The position numbers and the translations under genes were made by a program. Below are positions 25,640 through 35,549 of a stretch of DNA of 64,000 bases, one piece after another. This stretch comes from Butyrivibrio sp. Su6 (lineage in GTDB: Bacteria; Bacillota; Clostridia; Lachnospirales; Lachnospiraceae). The stretch spans positions 1-64,000 of the forward strand of contig NZ_FNUR01000010.1 of the NCBI RefSeq assembly GCF_900108105.1, written 5' to 3'. The notes under the pieces are model-generated. The model worked only from the letters and a program-made list of their open reading frames with translations, ran no database searches and was not told where the DNA came from. Positions within the stretch are counted from its first letter, which is position 1. Every line of letters starts with the position of its first letter.

Positions 25640-27334
25640 ATGGGGTTAATCTTTATAAAAGTCATTGAGATGAGTATGGCGTCTATTCTTCTCATGATAG
25701 CAGTGTCACTGATCAGAATACCGCTTAAGAAAGCACCGAAATGGTTCATGGGTGTTTTATGGGCAGTGGTAGCATTAAGATTACTGGTTCCACTTCAGAT
25801 TCAGTCAGATATTGGCTTTATGCCTGACTTTGGGAAGATTGTTAATTCGGCTTTTTCCAAGGGATCAACTTCAGAAAAGGCGGTGGACACAGAGGTTCTC
25901 GGATCTGTTGGAATAATGGCTGATGTCTATGCTGGTGATATTTCTTTTGCAGACACTAAAGATGCTGAACTGGCTTTTGCAGATACTCAGGATACATCAG
26001 TGAGAAGTTATATAAATAATAAGTTTTTCGTAGGAATCCTTGTTATATGGCTTATCGGAGTGGCTGCGGTTCTTGGCTATGCAGTGTTTAGCTACGTCAG
26101 GATATATCTAAAGACCAGAATATCCATTCGTTTTAGCTCAAGCGAAAGAGTGTTTGTGTGCGATGAAATTGATACACCTTTTATTTTTGGAATGTTTCGT
26201 CCGATAGTTTATCTGCCTTCAGGCCTTGACCATAAGACAATTGAAAATGTTCTTGCCCATGAGCTTGTGCATATTAAGAGATATGACCATATCAGGAAGC
26301 AATTAGGATATCTGATCGTGGCTATTCACTGGTTCAATCCACTTGTATGGCTGTCATATATTCTTTTTTGCAGAGATATTGAGCTTGCATGTGATGAGAT
26401 GGTCATCAGCAATATGTCTGCAAGGCAGAAGAAATCCTATGCCAATTCACTTCTTTTATGCAGCACCAGGAAAAGGCTTGTAACAGTATATCCTATTGCA
26501 TTTGGTGAAGTGGGAGTAGCCACAAGAGTAAGACAGATTCTTAACTATAAAAAGCCATCGTTCTATCTGATTCTGGTTCTTTTCATAGTTACAAGTACTC
26601 TTTTAACATGCTCTTTTACCAGGGCGGCTGATAAAGTTGTGATAGGGCCATACACTTTGCAAACTCTGAAAGACAATGCCGATAAAACTGAAAAGAAAAC
26701 AGATAACAGTTCTGAATCGGTTAAGGTAAAAGAACCTGTTCATAGCGTCATTTTTACAGATGGGGATATTGAGGTCAAAACATCAAGCGATGGACTTGTG
26801 AACCTTCCATATACAGATTCAACCAAAAAAGAAATAACTAATCTTCCATATGTAGCAGGAAATGAGACAGTAGTAAAAGCAAAGGAGCATGAAAGCGAAC
26901 AGACACTTGTAGATGTAAAGAAGACTGAGACTACTGTACATGTAAGTGAAGCAAATGACTCGGTAAGCGTGAATGTCAGCGGTAGTACAGCAAACGTTGA
27001 AGTTAAGAACAATAATGAAAACATTCATGTGGAAGCAGATGTTTCAAAGACTCTCGAAACTGTTGATAATACGTTAGGAACTGCAAACACCATAGTTAAT
27101 GAAACAGTGAAAAATGTTGCACCGGAAGTAGTAACTGAAATAGTAAATGAAGTGACTAATGATGTAGTAGATGAAGCGATAAACGAAGTTGTGAATGATG
27201 TAGTAAATGAAGCCGTAAACGAAAATGTAAATGAAGCTGTAGAAGAAGTGTTAGATGAATCAGGAGATGTTGAAGAAGTCATTAATACTGCATTTAGTAC
27301 AATTGACAGTATTAGTAGCTTGTTTGGAAGATAA
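25640..27334 (+). CDS. BlaR1-like M56 membrane metallopeptidase with a Val/Asn/Glu-rich C-terminal tail
   Basis: The 564-residue protein has the M56 layout: several N-terminal membrane segments, a zinc site HELVH (His207 and His211) with a downstream Glu248 in ELACDE, and a further membrane segment near residues 310-328. In BlaR1 and MecR1 the extracellular C-terminus is a penicillin-binding domain. Here it is replaced by about 235 residues without the SxxK/SxN/KTG motifs, ending in a degenerate repeat of VVNEAVNEN-type units (about 490-550). It probably cleaves or signals to the BlaI-like repressor upstream in response to an unknown wall or surface cue. Confidence 0.85.
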   Translation: MGLIFIKVIEMSMASILLMIAVSLIRIPLKKAPKWFMGVLWAVVALRLLVPLQIQSDIGFMPDFGKIVNSAFSKGSTSEKAVDTEVLGSVGIMADVYAGDISFADTKDAELAFADTQDTSVRSYINNKFFVGILVIWLIGVAAVLGYAVFSYVRIYLKTRISIRFSSSERVFVCDEIDTPFIFGMFRPIVYLPSGLDHKTIENVLAHELVHIKRYDHIRKQLGYLIVAIHWFNPLVWLSYILFCRDIELACDEMVISNMSARQKKSYANSLLLCSTRKRLVTVYPIAFGEVGVATRVRQILNYKKPSFYLILVLFIVTSTLLTCSFTRAADKVVIGPYTLQTLKDNADKTEKKTDNSSESVKVKEPVHSVIFTDGDIEVKTSSDGLVNLPYTDSTKKEITNLPYVAGNETVVKAKEHESEQTLVDVKKTETTVHVSEANDSVSVNVSGSTANVEVKNNNENIHVEADVSKTLETVDNTLGTANTIVNETVKNVAPEVVTEIVNEVTNDVVDEAINEVVNDVVNEAVNENVNEAVEEVLDESGDVEEVINTAFSTIDSISSLFGR

Positions 27335-27346
27335 CAGGAGGCTATT

Positions 27347-27595
27347 ATGTCTGAAAAAAGAAAAATGGCTGTCTGTGCAGCAGCCAGAGAGATAGGTATA
27401 TCAGAAGGTGATATGTTAAATGTATACGTAACATATCAGACTGGCTTATATGAAGTTACATTTGCAACAGAGTGGATGACATACGATATGTTTATAGATG
27501 AAAATACCATGGAAGTATTAGGAATTGATTACAGACCAATTCCAATCAATTCACTGCTTGCCCAGCTCCCTGAAGCGGTGCAGGATGTGTCTTAA
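27347..27595 (+). CDS. Small protein of unknown function after the BlaR1-like gene
   Basis: The 82-residue product has no signal peptide or membrane segment. The middle (DMLNVYVTYQTGLYEVTF, then an acidic DENTMEVLGIDYRPI) suggests a small alpha-beta fold a little like PepSY domains, but I cannot assign it. A strong AGGAGG site precedes the start. It sits 12 bases after the BlaR1-like gene, so it is likely the third gene of that operon. Confidence 0.7.
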   Translation: MSEKRKMAVCAAAREIGISEGDMLNVYVTYQTGLYEVTFATEWMTYDMFIDENTMEVLGIDYRPIPINSLLAQLPEAVQDVS

Positions 27596-27631
27596 TATTA
27601 TTGCTCTCTCTTAAATAAGAAATAAACCATA

Positions 27632-27677
27632 GAGGCTGCCATAGATAGTGATACGCTCAATCACTTATGGCAGCCTC
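27632..27677. terminator. Hairpin between convergent genes
   Basis: GAGGCTGCCAT (27632-27642) pairs with ATGGCAGCCTC (27667-27677), with further pairing of AGTGA/TCACT inside. It lies between convergent genes and may serve both. Confidence 0.75.
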
Positions 27678-27703
27678 AAATCTTTATACGTATTCTTATT
27701 GCA

Positions 27704-29071
27704 TTATCTGATCACAGTTATAGATATATTTTCAAGGTCTGCTTCTGAGAATTCAGCTCCATCTGCAGGAGTAGCAGAAAATCCAAAGGAAACGCTTGAT
27801 GAGGGAGCAATGCTTCCGTTGTGACCGGCGTTTTCGATAACATAGTGGTTACCTTCGTGGCTTACGATAGTTGCATTCCAGATGTTTGTGATCTCATCTG
27901 CAAAGTCAAATTCCAGTGTCCATCCATCAAGAGATGAATCAGAGTTGTTTTCAATCTTTATTTCTCCATTGTATCCATAGCTCCATGCCTGTTTGGACAA
28001 AGATACGTTGACATTTTCAAGATCAACAGATTCTTCTTTTGATACAAGTGTTGATTCATTTATTGAAAGGTCTTCTTCTGAATTCTTTGTGGCAATAAGT
28101 CCAAAGGTGTAGCTTTCACCTGCAGCAAGATCTGTTTTCCATGATGGATGAGAAATCACGTAGCTGCCATTTTCAGAAGAAACAACTTCTGCGTTCCAAA
28201 TCTGATCGATATTTCCGTCAAAATCAAAAGCTATTTTCCAGTTCTTTGCAGTAACGTCGGAGAGGTTTGTGACTGTTACATTGAGCTGAACCTGATCATT
28301 CCAGCCTGTTACAACTTCAGAGCTTACTTCAATATTTGCCTTAGGAGCTTCAATCTCAGAAAAGCTTGCCAGGAAGTTTACTTCTTCGGCTGTAAGGTCT
28401 GAAAGAGAAATAGTATCACCTGGTTGATACAGGTTTTCTGTTCCCTCCAGTACCCAACCATCAAAGTTATAGCCTTCCTTCACAGGAACTTCTGATGAAA
28501 CAGTGATGCAGGAACTGTTTTCTATTGTATAAATGTTCTCATCAACCGGAACATTTGTCACATCGTCGTCTGCAAGATAGCTTACCTTGTAGTTATTAAG
28601 GGCGTAGTGGCAGAAGAGATGAGTTCCATTTGTGTGAGCAGCACTTGTTGAAAGATTACTTGTTCCAGCAGAACCTGTGTAGTGGATATAAACTGAATAT
28701 GCAGTCTCGCCTGTTGCCTTTACTGTATAAGGTTTTAGGAAGAAATAGTCGATGCCTGTATAGTTTGAATAACCCTTTTTGTAATCTGCCCTTTCAAGAT
28801 GGTATCCTGGAAAAACAGGAGCAAGATCAGTGACATATGTCACTTCATCACTTTGGATGTCAAAAGAAACGTTGCTTGAACTTCCAAGACTGGCTGCCTG
28901 CGATGTTAAGGTTGTGTTACATACAAGATCTGTTAAGGTGAAAGATTTGGTAACAACTTCTGTATCTTCTTCTGCATAAGAAATGAAAGATGCAGAGCTT
29001 ACAGATGATGCCACACTTAAGAAGCCTGCCATAGAATAGGCAAGAATTCTTGTAACAAAACTTTTTTTCAT
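27704..29071 (-). CDS. Secreted protein with two C-terminal CBM2-like domains
   Basis: The 455-residue product has a signal peptide (MKKSFVTRILAYSMAG, cleavage near SYA-EED) and an N-terminal region of unknown fold. A short segment (EGYNFDGWVLEG then DTISLSDL) resembles the InlB/Listeria-Bacteroides repeat. Two tandem beta-sandwich domains follow (about 250-345 and 350-445), each with the CBM2-like pattern of an early Trp, W-x-I/L-x-F-x-F, IWNA and a closing FGL or FGF. CBM2 domains bind cellulose or xylan through surface tryptophans. No catalytic domain is recognised, so it may be a binding protein or a partner of a separate enzyme. Start site GGGGGT on the minus strand. Confidence 0.75.
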   Translation of the reverse strand: MKKSFVTRILAYSMAGFLSVASSVSSASFISYAEEDTEVVTKSFTLTDLVCNTTLTSQAASLGSSSNVSFDIQSDEVTYVTDLAPVFPGYHLERADYKKGYSNYTGIDYFFLKPYTVKATGETAYSVYIHYTGSAGTSNLSTSAAHTNGTHLFCHYALNNYKVSYLADDDVTNVPVDENIYTIENSSCITVSSEVPVKEGYNFDGWVLEGTENLYQPGDTISLSDLTAEEVNFLASFSEIEAPKANIEVSSEVVTGWNDQVQLNVTVTNLSDVTAKNWKIAFDFDGNIDQIWNAEVVSSENGSYVISHPSWKTDLAAGESYTFGLIATKNSEEDLSINESTLVSKEESVDLENVNVSLSKQAWSYGYNGEIKIENNSDSSLDGWTLEFDFADEITNIWNATIVSHEGNHYVIENAGHNGSIAPSSSVSFGFSATPADGAEFSEADLENISITVIR

Positions 29072-29244
29072 TGAAATACCCCCAAAATATTATATTTTTA
29101 TAACACTAATTCTATGAAAATTCGCCTAAGCATATCAATTCAGATATGATGCTTTTATATGCAAAAACAACCAGAAAATTGTTAATAAAATAAATAGGGT
29201 GTACAATATAGCGTAGATGCAGCATATATATTCAGGGGGACAAT

Positions 29245-31737
29245 ATGGAAAACGGCGGGGAGAAAACCAGTAATAGTTTTATGCTCAAAATCTGCGCTTT
29301 CATAGTTGATAAGCGCAATCTTTTCTTTCTTATTTATGCGATTCTGTGTATTTTCGCAGTTGTATCAAGAGGATGGGTTGGGGTAGAAAACCAACTGTCA
29401 GAATATTTGCCGGGAACGTCTGAGACAAGGCTTGGACTTGATCTGATGGCAGAGCAGTTTACCACATATGGCTCGACTAAAGTCATGGTTGCCAATGTTT
29501 CTTATGATCAGGCACTTATGATTCAAAAAGACCTTGAGGACATGGATGGTGTATTTTCAGCAGAGCTCGATGATACTGACAAACACTATAATAATGGCTC
29601 AGCTCTTTTTAATATAACCTTTGATTATGATGAAAAAGATGAAAAGTGCCTTGAACTTCTTGATGAGGTAAAAAATTACTTTACTAAATATGATTACTAT
29701 CTTTCAACTACTCTTGGAGATACTCAGTCTGAGCTTATTGCAAAAGAGATGGATGTAATCTCAGTGATCGTTGTCTTTGTAGTGGTTGGAGTATTACTTC
29801 TTACGTCTCAGGCATATGCAGAGGTTCCGATACTTCTCCTTACCTTTGGAAGTGCTGCTTTGGTGCAGATGGGAACAAACTTCCTTCTTGGGACAATTTC
29901 TTTCGTGTCCAATTCTGTGACTATAGTTCTGCAGCTGGCTTTGTCTGTAGACTATGCTGTTATTTTCCTTAACAGATATAAAGAGGAACATGCTGAGCTT
30001 CCTTCAAGAGAAGCATGTATAATCGCCCTTTCCAAGTCTATTCCTGAGATATCAGGAAGTTCACTGACTACGATCGGCGGTCTTATTGCCATGCTGTTTA
30101 TGCAGTTTGGAATAGGAAAAGATATGGGAATCGTTCTTATAAAGGCTATTATCTTAAGCCTTTTGTCTGTATTCCTTCTTATGCCGGGAATTATCATGGT
30201 ATTTTCGGGTCTTATGGAAAAGACAAAGCACAAGAATTTCATTCCACAGATTCCATTTGTCGGTAAGTTTGCCTATGCCACAAGGTATGTAATAGCACCG
30301 GCTTTTGTAGTTGTGATCATAATCGCCAACAGAATCTCTTCAGGAACACCTTATGTATATGGCTATACAAAGATCACGCCGCCGCTTATCAACGAAGTTC
30401 AGGCAGCCCAGAACATGCAGGATGATAACTTCAGGTCAGACAATATGGTAGCTCTGGTATTTCCGTCAGGAGATTACGATACAGAAAAGCAGCTGATCGA
30501 AGATCTGTTGGATGATGAGAATGTTTCATCTATAACAGGCCTTGCCAACACTGAGGCCTTAAATGGATACACGCTTACTGAAAAGCTCACACCAAGACAG
30601 TTTTCAGAGCTTTTAAATATCGATTATGAGATAGCAGAACTCATATACACGGCCTATGCGGTTAATGATGAGGACTACGCCAAGGTTGTCAATGGTCTTG
30701 CCAATTATAAGGTTCCCCTTATTGACATGTTTATGTTTGTTTACAGGGAAGTAGAAGAAGGCTATGTGACATTGAGCGACGAGCTGATGGAAAAACTTGA
30801 AAATGCCAACAGGATGATGGAGTTCGCAAAAAAGCAGCTTCAGGGAGAAGACTACTCAAGAATACTTGTTTATCTGAATCTTCCACAGGAATCTGATGAG
30901 ACCTTTGCTTTTCTTGATAAAATGCATACCTACGCTGAAAAATATTACGACGAGGATAAGATATATGTTGTTGGTGAGTCTGTCAGCCAGTATGACCTAA
31001 AGAAGTGCTTTTCAAGGGACAATATGGTCACTAGTGTCATATCAATACTTGCGGTTTTGGTGGTGCTTCTTTTCACCTTCAAATCAGCAGGTATGCCTGT
31101 TCTCCTTATTGCAGTTATTCAGGGGTGTATCTGGATCAACTTCTCAGTACCTGCCATAGAGCATGACAATTTGTTCTTCCTTGGATACCTGATCGTTAGT
31201 TCTATCCAGATGGGTGCCAACATCGACTACGCTATCGTTATCGCAGGCAGATACACAGAGCTCAGACAGACCATGGGTAAAAGAGATGCCATTATCGATA
31301 CAATGAATCTTTCATTCCCTACTATCATTACATCAGGTACCATGCTTGCTGTTGCGGGAACCCTTATTGGTAAGATGACATCAGACTGCGCAATCTATGG
31401 AATTGGTAAGTGTCTTGGACGAGGAACAATTATCTCTATTCTTATTACAATGTTTGTGCTTCCGCAGATACTTCTTGTGGGAGATAAGGTAATTGAGCTT
31501 ACAGCCTTTGTCATGAATGTTCCTCTTTCCACCAAACAAAGATCAGGAACTATGAGGATTGATGGTGCAATAAGAGGTCATATAGACGGTAATGTCACAG
31601 GTGTCATCCACGCGGTTGTCAAAGGCAATGTAAGTGCCTTTATAGAAAACGGAGATGTGACCATGATGGACGAAGAGCCATATGATACAAGTGCTAAGGA
31701 AAGCGATTTCTATTATTCAGAAGGGGAGGAAAACTAA
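29245..31737 (+). CDS. MMPL/RND-superfamily membrane transporter
   Basis: The 830-residue protein has the RND plan: one N-terminal membrane segment (about 21-39), a large outer loop, a block of membrane helices, then a repeat of the same pattern. The helix carrying LALSVDYAVIFLNRYKEE and its second-half counterpart MGANIDYAIVIAGRYTE show the duplicated MMPL motif with conserved Asp-Tyr. A short soluble C-terminus follows the last helix. Family members export lipids or hydrophobic compounds using the proton gradient. A GGGGG ribosome site precedes the start. The next gene starts 1 base after this stop, so the GLUG-repeat surface protein is almost certainly translated from the same message and may be its functional partner. 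Confidence 0.88.
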   Translation: MENGGEKTSNSFMLKICAFIVDKRNLFFLIYAILCIFAVVSRGWVGVENQLSEYLPGTSETRLGLDLMAEQFTTYGSTKVMVANVSYDQALMIQKDLEDMDGVFSAELDDTDKHYNNGSALFNITFDYDEKDEKCLELLDEVKNYFTKYDYYLSTTLGDTQSELIAKEMDVISVIVVFVVVGVLLLTSQAYAEVPILLLTFGSAALVQMGTNFLLGTISFVSNSVTIVLQLALSVDYAVIFLNRYKEEHAELPSREACIIALSKSIPEISGSSLTTIGGLIAMLFMQFGIGKDMGIVLIKAIILSLLSVFLLMPGIIMVFSGLMEKTKHKNFIPQIPFVGKFAYATRYVIAPAFVVVIIIANRISSGTPYVYGYTKITPPLINEVQAAQNMQDDNFRSDNMVALVFPSGDYDTEKQLIEDLLDDENVSSITGLANTEALNGYTLTEKLTPRQFSELLNIDYEIAELIYTAYAVNDEDYAKVVNGLANYKVPLIDMFMFVYREVEEGYVTLSDELMEKLENANRMMEFAKKQLQGEDYSRILVYLNLPQESDETFAFLDKMHTYAEKYYDEDKIYVVGESVSQYDLKKCFSRDNMVTSVISILAVLVVLLFTFKSAGMPVLLIAVIQGCIWINFSVPAIEHDNLFFLGYLIVSSIQMGANIDYAIVIAGRYTELRQTMGKRDAIIDTMNLSFPTIITSGTMLAVAGTLIGKMTSDCAIYGIGKCLGRGTIISILITMFVLPQILLVGDKVIELTAFVMNVPLSTKQRSGTMRIDGAIRGHIDGNVTGVIHAVVKGNVSAFIENGDVTMMDEEPYDTSAKESDFYYSEGEEN

Positions 31738-31738
31738 T

Positions 31739-34700
31739 ATGAAAAAGAGATTATGTGCACTCCTTCTTGGAATAACTATTGCTTTTGCTATGCCGCTTTC
31801 AGCACTTGCAACAGAAGGAGAAATTGTTAAGACAGGTACCCAGGAAAGAGCTATTGAGAATGAAGTAGATGTAGATGAGGACATCAAGGAAGATATAGAG
31901 GCTGAAATATCAGAGGAAATAGAGGAGATAAGTATAAACTCTGTTGAAGATTTCCTGCAGTTTGCCGAGAACTGTAAACTTGATACCTGGTCTGTGAATA
32001 AAAGAGTTTCCTTAAATGCAGATATTTCACTTTTGGGAACAAACTTTGAAGGTGTTCCGACTTTTGCTGGAGAATTTCTGGGAAATGGCCATACAATAAG
32101 TGATTTTACGATTGGAAAAGACATCTCTCATGTGGGACTTTTTGTAACCCTTCAAAAAACAGGAAGCATAAGTGATCTTAAGGTCAAAGCTTCAATTCTG
32201 CCAAGCGGTGAAAATATCATAATTGGAGGAATTGTATCAGATAACAGCGGACTTATTAAGAATTGTGATTTTGAGGGCGTCATAACGGCCAATGACTATA
32301 TAGGAGCAATTGCCGGAATCAACCAGCTGTCAGGCGATATCAAAGGGTGCACTTCAAAGGGATTTATCCATGGTGTTCACTATGTGGGTGGTATTGCCGG
32401 TGAGAACATGGGCAATATTTATGGCTGCACCAATGAGGCGTTGGTAAATACAACCAACGAAGACACTCAGATCACAATAGATTCAATGAGCACCCTCAAC
32501 AAAGTGATATCACTTGTAAAGAATATTAACAACACTGCAGAGGATGCCAACGCAGATGTTACTGCATCTGACATTGGAGGAATTGCAGGTCTTTCTATAG
32601 GTATAATTGGAAGAAGTATCAATATTGGCGATGTGGGATATGAACATGTTGGTTACAATGTGGGAGGAATTGCAGGAAGACAGTCAGGGTATTTATATTA
32701 CTGCACCAATAACGGCGATATACTTGGAAGAAAAGACGTGGGCGGAATTGTCGGACAGGCAGAGCCTTATGTCACTGTTGATTTAAGTTCTGATATCGCA
32801 TACCAGCTCTCCGAAGCTATAGGAAAGCTCCATGATATAGTCACTGTGACTTTAAATGATACCAGGAATCAGTCCAATACTATATCTAACAGATTATCTG
32901 CAATTCAGCAGTTCACAGATGGAGCCATAAAAGACGTAAAGTATATTGCCCAGGGAACCATCGACTTTGCAAATGGTGTGTCAGGAGCAGCTACTGAAGC
33001 TTTTTCAAGGGTCGATTATGTTCTTGATGAATCCTCCAAGAAAGATGGCGCGCTTGATCAGGCAACCTATGCAGCAGAAGATCTTCACAGTTCTGCCGGG
33101 AGCCTTAAGGATACGGTAAAAGACTTGGATCTTGAACTGTACATGGATGATAACCAAAAAGAGCAGTATAACAATGCTTTGGATGTACTTGAAGGACTTT
33201 CAAGTCAATATGAATCGCTGTATGAGGCGAAATATTATGAGGAATACAATGAATATGTAAAAATCCACAGATCAGATGAAACAGAGGATCTTGTATATGT
33301 TTCAAGTGATGGTACGGAGCTTGAAAAAGATGCGAGAGACGGTACATGGAAGCACAGTACAGATGGCGCATTATTCCCGGTAAGCGATAGTGCAGATCCA
33401 AGGTATGAAGCGGATCAGGCTCTCAACCAGGCTGCTATGGAAGATGCTGCAGGGGAGGCAGACAGATATGCAAGGAGAAATTATCAGAGTCCTGTAACGG
33501 GAGAAAAAGGCGAGGATGCCTATATCGATGATCTTACGACCTCCAGTGCAACGGTTGCTGCCATAGCAGCTGATGCAACTTCGAAGATGACTGATGCCAC
33601 AAGGGAAGATGCAGTTAAGGCCGTGAACTCTTTTGAACAGGCTACAGACCATCTAAAGGAGGCCGGTTTTGATACTAAGGCTATAATAAGTAATATAGCC
33701 GGAAGGGATAGTATAGCTCTTCCTCAGTTTAGCAGTGAATACAGAGCACGAACAACATCCTTTGTTGATAATATGCAGGGGATGAATGATAACTTTGGTC
33801 TTCTTAATTCGGAGATGAATAATGCTACAGGAGTTATAGTAGATGACCTGCAGGAAATGAACGACCAGTTCAATACTATTATGCTTTTGTTCTCCGATGC
33901 GGTTGATGGAGTGCTGGAGGCTGATTATACATCAAATTATGAAGATATTTCTTTTGACGAAGCTGAGAATTGTACTGATGCAACCATAGACTGGTGCATA
34001 AACTATGGTTCTGTAGAAGGTGATATCGATACTGCAGGTATTGCCGGAACTATGGCGATTGAGTACGATTTCGACAAGGAAAGCGATGCGACAGGCATCA
34101 AAGATTCCAGACTTAACAGCTCGTATCTGACAAAGTGCGTTCTGCGAAATAACAAGAACTATAGCGATGTAACAGGTGAAAAGAACTATGTTGGTGGAAT
34201 CTGCGGACTTCAGGAGATGGGTACAGTTCTTAAATGCACCAATCTTGGGAATCTAAAGTCTAATTCAGGTCAGTATACAGGCGGAGTATGCGGCAGTTCT
34301 TTGTCCTACGTGGTCAGTTCAAATTCCATGGGAATTCTGTCAGGGGAGTCCTACGTTGGCGGAATAACCGGTGAGGGGCAGAATGTTAGCGATTGTCTGG
34401 CTTTGGTAAAAATAGAGGACGCTGAGAGCTTTTATGGTGCGGTTTCCGGTCATGTGGGCGACGATGGAGTTGTGAGGAACAACACGTTTATCAGCGATGA
34501 CCTTGCTGGAATAGACAGGACAAGCCAGTCGCTAAAGGCGGAACCTGTTAGCTATAATGCGGCTGATCTGCCATATGATTTTAAAAATCTTACTATCTCT
34601 TTTATCCTTGAGGATGAAAATATAGATGGCGGTAAAAAGCTGGTGAAAAAAGTCAGCAAGCGCTTTGGCGAGAGCATGAGTCTTAATGACTATCCTGAGA

Positions 34701-35419
34701 TAGAGCCAAAAGAAGGCTATTATGTTTCATGGGACCAGGACTGCATAGACAGCATAAAGACTGATGAAATTGTTACAGCATCTTATGTGAAGTACAGGAC
34801 AACGATCTCTGAGGATACATCAGGTGATGAAGACGGCTTTTATCAGGCAGAAGTTTTAGTGGATGGACAATTCAAAGAAAATGATACGCTGACTGTAACT
34901 CACACCTTGTACTACGATGATAACAATTTTGAAAAGGTTGCCAATATAAAAGATCTGGTAAAGTATGAGACTATTGCTGTTGAGATTCCTGATGATGGGG
35001 CAAATATCCATGATGTAAGGATCAAACCTCTTGTAGATCTTGCAAAGAGCTTTAAAGATTATGATGTATATCTGGTTAAGGGTGAGGAGCAAACGCTTCT
35101 TGAGAAAAAGGGAAAACTGGGCAATTACAATATCTACGAGATAGAAGGCAATAGTATTACCCTTGATATAAAGTTCAATGGCGCCGAAAAAACGGTATAT
35201 CTGGTTGTACTTGGAATTGTCGGAATCTTAGTTGGAATACTCCTGATAATTGTGCTGATAATAGTATTTGTAGTAAGACATGGCGGAAAGCTTCCGGGAA
35301 TACTTAATAAGATCGGAGTCAAGATTTCTCAGAAAATAGAAAATAAAGAACAGATATTCTATGATGACAGCAATGAAAAAATCAATAAAGAGGACGAAAA
35401 AATAAACAAAAATGATTAA
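31739..35419 (+). CDS. Large exported GLUG-repeat protein with C-terminal membrane anchor
   Basis: From ATG 31739 (GGGGAGGA site upstream) the 1226-residue product has a signal peptide ending near ALA-TEG. GLUG-type beta repeats occur in two blocks, about 125-365 and 820-945, recognisable by VGGIAGENMG, VGGIAGRQSG, VGGICGLQEM and VGGITGEG. Between them lies a long helical segment (about 370-740). A membrane helix near residues 1150-1180 is followed by a charged cytoplasmic tail. It overlaps the reading context of the MMPL transporter upstream (1-base gap). GLUG repeats are found in surface proteases and adhesins; no protease motif is seen here. Confidence 0.82.
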   Translation: MKKRLCALLLGITIAFAMPLSALATEGEIVKTGTQERAIENEVDVDEDIKEDIEAEISEEIEEISINSVEDFLQFAENCKLDTWSVNKRVSLNADISLLGTNFEGVPTFAGEFLGNGHTISDFTIGKDISHVGLFVTLQKTGSISDLKVKASILPSGENIIIGGIVSDNSGLIKNCDFEGVITANDYIGAIAGINQLSGDIKGCTSKGFIHGVHYVGGIAGENMGNIYGCTNEALVNTTNEDTQITIDSMSTLNKVISLVKNINNTAEDANADVTASDIGGIAGLSIGIIGRSINIGDVGYEHVGYNVGGIAGRQSGYLYYCTNNGDILGRKDVGGIVGQAEPYVTVDLSSDIAYQLSEAIGKLHDIVTVTLNDTRNQSNTISNRLSAIQQFTDGAIKDVKYIAQGTIDFANGVSGAATEAFSRVDYVLDESSKKDGALDQATYAAEDLHSSAGSLKDTVKDLDLELYMDDNQKEQYNNALDVLEGLSSQYESLYEAKYYEEYNEYVKIHRSDETEDLVYVSSDGTELEKDARDGTWKHSTDGALFPVSDSADPRYEADQALNQAAMEDAAGEADRYARRNYQSPVTGEKGEDAYIDDLTTSSATVAAIAADATSKMTDATREDAVKAVNSFEQATDHLKEAGFDTKAIISNIAGRDSIALPQFSSEYRARTTSFVDNMQGMNDNFGLLNSEMNNATGVIVDDLQEMNDQFNTIMLLFSDAVDGVLEADYTSNYEDISFDEAENCTDATIDWCINYGSVEGDIDTAGIAGTMAIEYDFDKESDATGIKDSRLNSSYLTKCVLRNNKNYSDVTGEKNYVGGICGLQEMGTVLKCTNLGNLKSNSGQYTGGVCGSSLSYVVSSNSMGILSGESYVGGITGEGQNVSDCLALVKIEDAESFYGAVSGHVGDDGVVRNNTFISDDLAGIDRTSQSLKAEPVSYNAADLPYDFKNLTISFILEDENIDGGKKLVKKVSKRFGESMSLNDYPEIEPKEGYYVSWDQDCIDSIKTDEIVTASYVKYRTTISEDTSGDEDGFYQAEVLVDGQFKENDTLTVTHTLYYDDNNFEKVANIKDLVKYETIAVEIPDDGANIHDVRIKPLVDLAKSFKDYDVYLVKGEEQTLLEKKGKLGNYNIYEIEGNSITLDIKFNGAEKTVYLVVLGIVGILVGILLIIVLIIVFVVRHGGKLPGILNKIGVKISQKIENKEQIFYDDSNEKINKEDEKINKND

Positions 35420-35442
35420 AATATAAACAATCAATAAAAGGG

Positions 35443-35498
35443 TTGCACAATCCCCAAGCAGTTTCTATAATTATAGATAGCTTGGGGGTTTGTTGCAA
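35443..35498 (+). terminator. Long hairpin before the ATP synthase operon
   Basis: TTGCACAATCCCCAAGC (35443-35459) pairs imperfectly with GCTTGGGGGTTTGTTGCAA (35480-35498). Between them TCTATAATTATAGA (35464-35477) is a perfect palindrome. It probably ends the preceding operon. Confidence 0.7.
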
Positions 35499-35549
35499 TG
35501 GAGGATTAAACGGGGCTAACTAAAAAAAGAATTACTGGGGTATAAAATT

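Noticed and set aside
25640..27334. Beta-lactam resistance locus
   Set aside because: The BlaR1-like protein lacks penicillin-binding motifs and no beta-lactamase or PBP gene is nearby.
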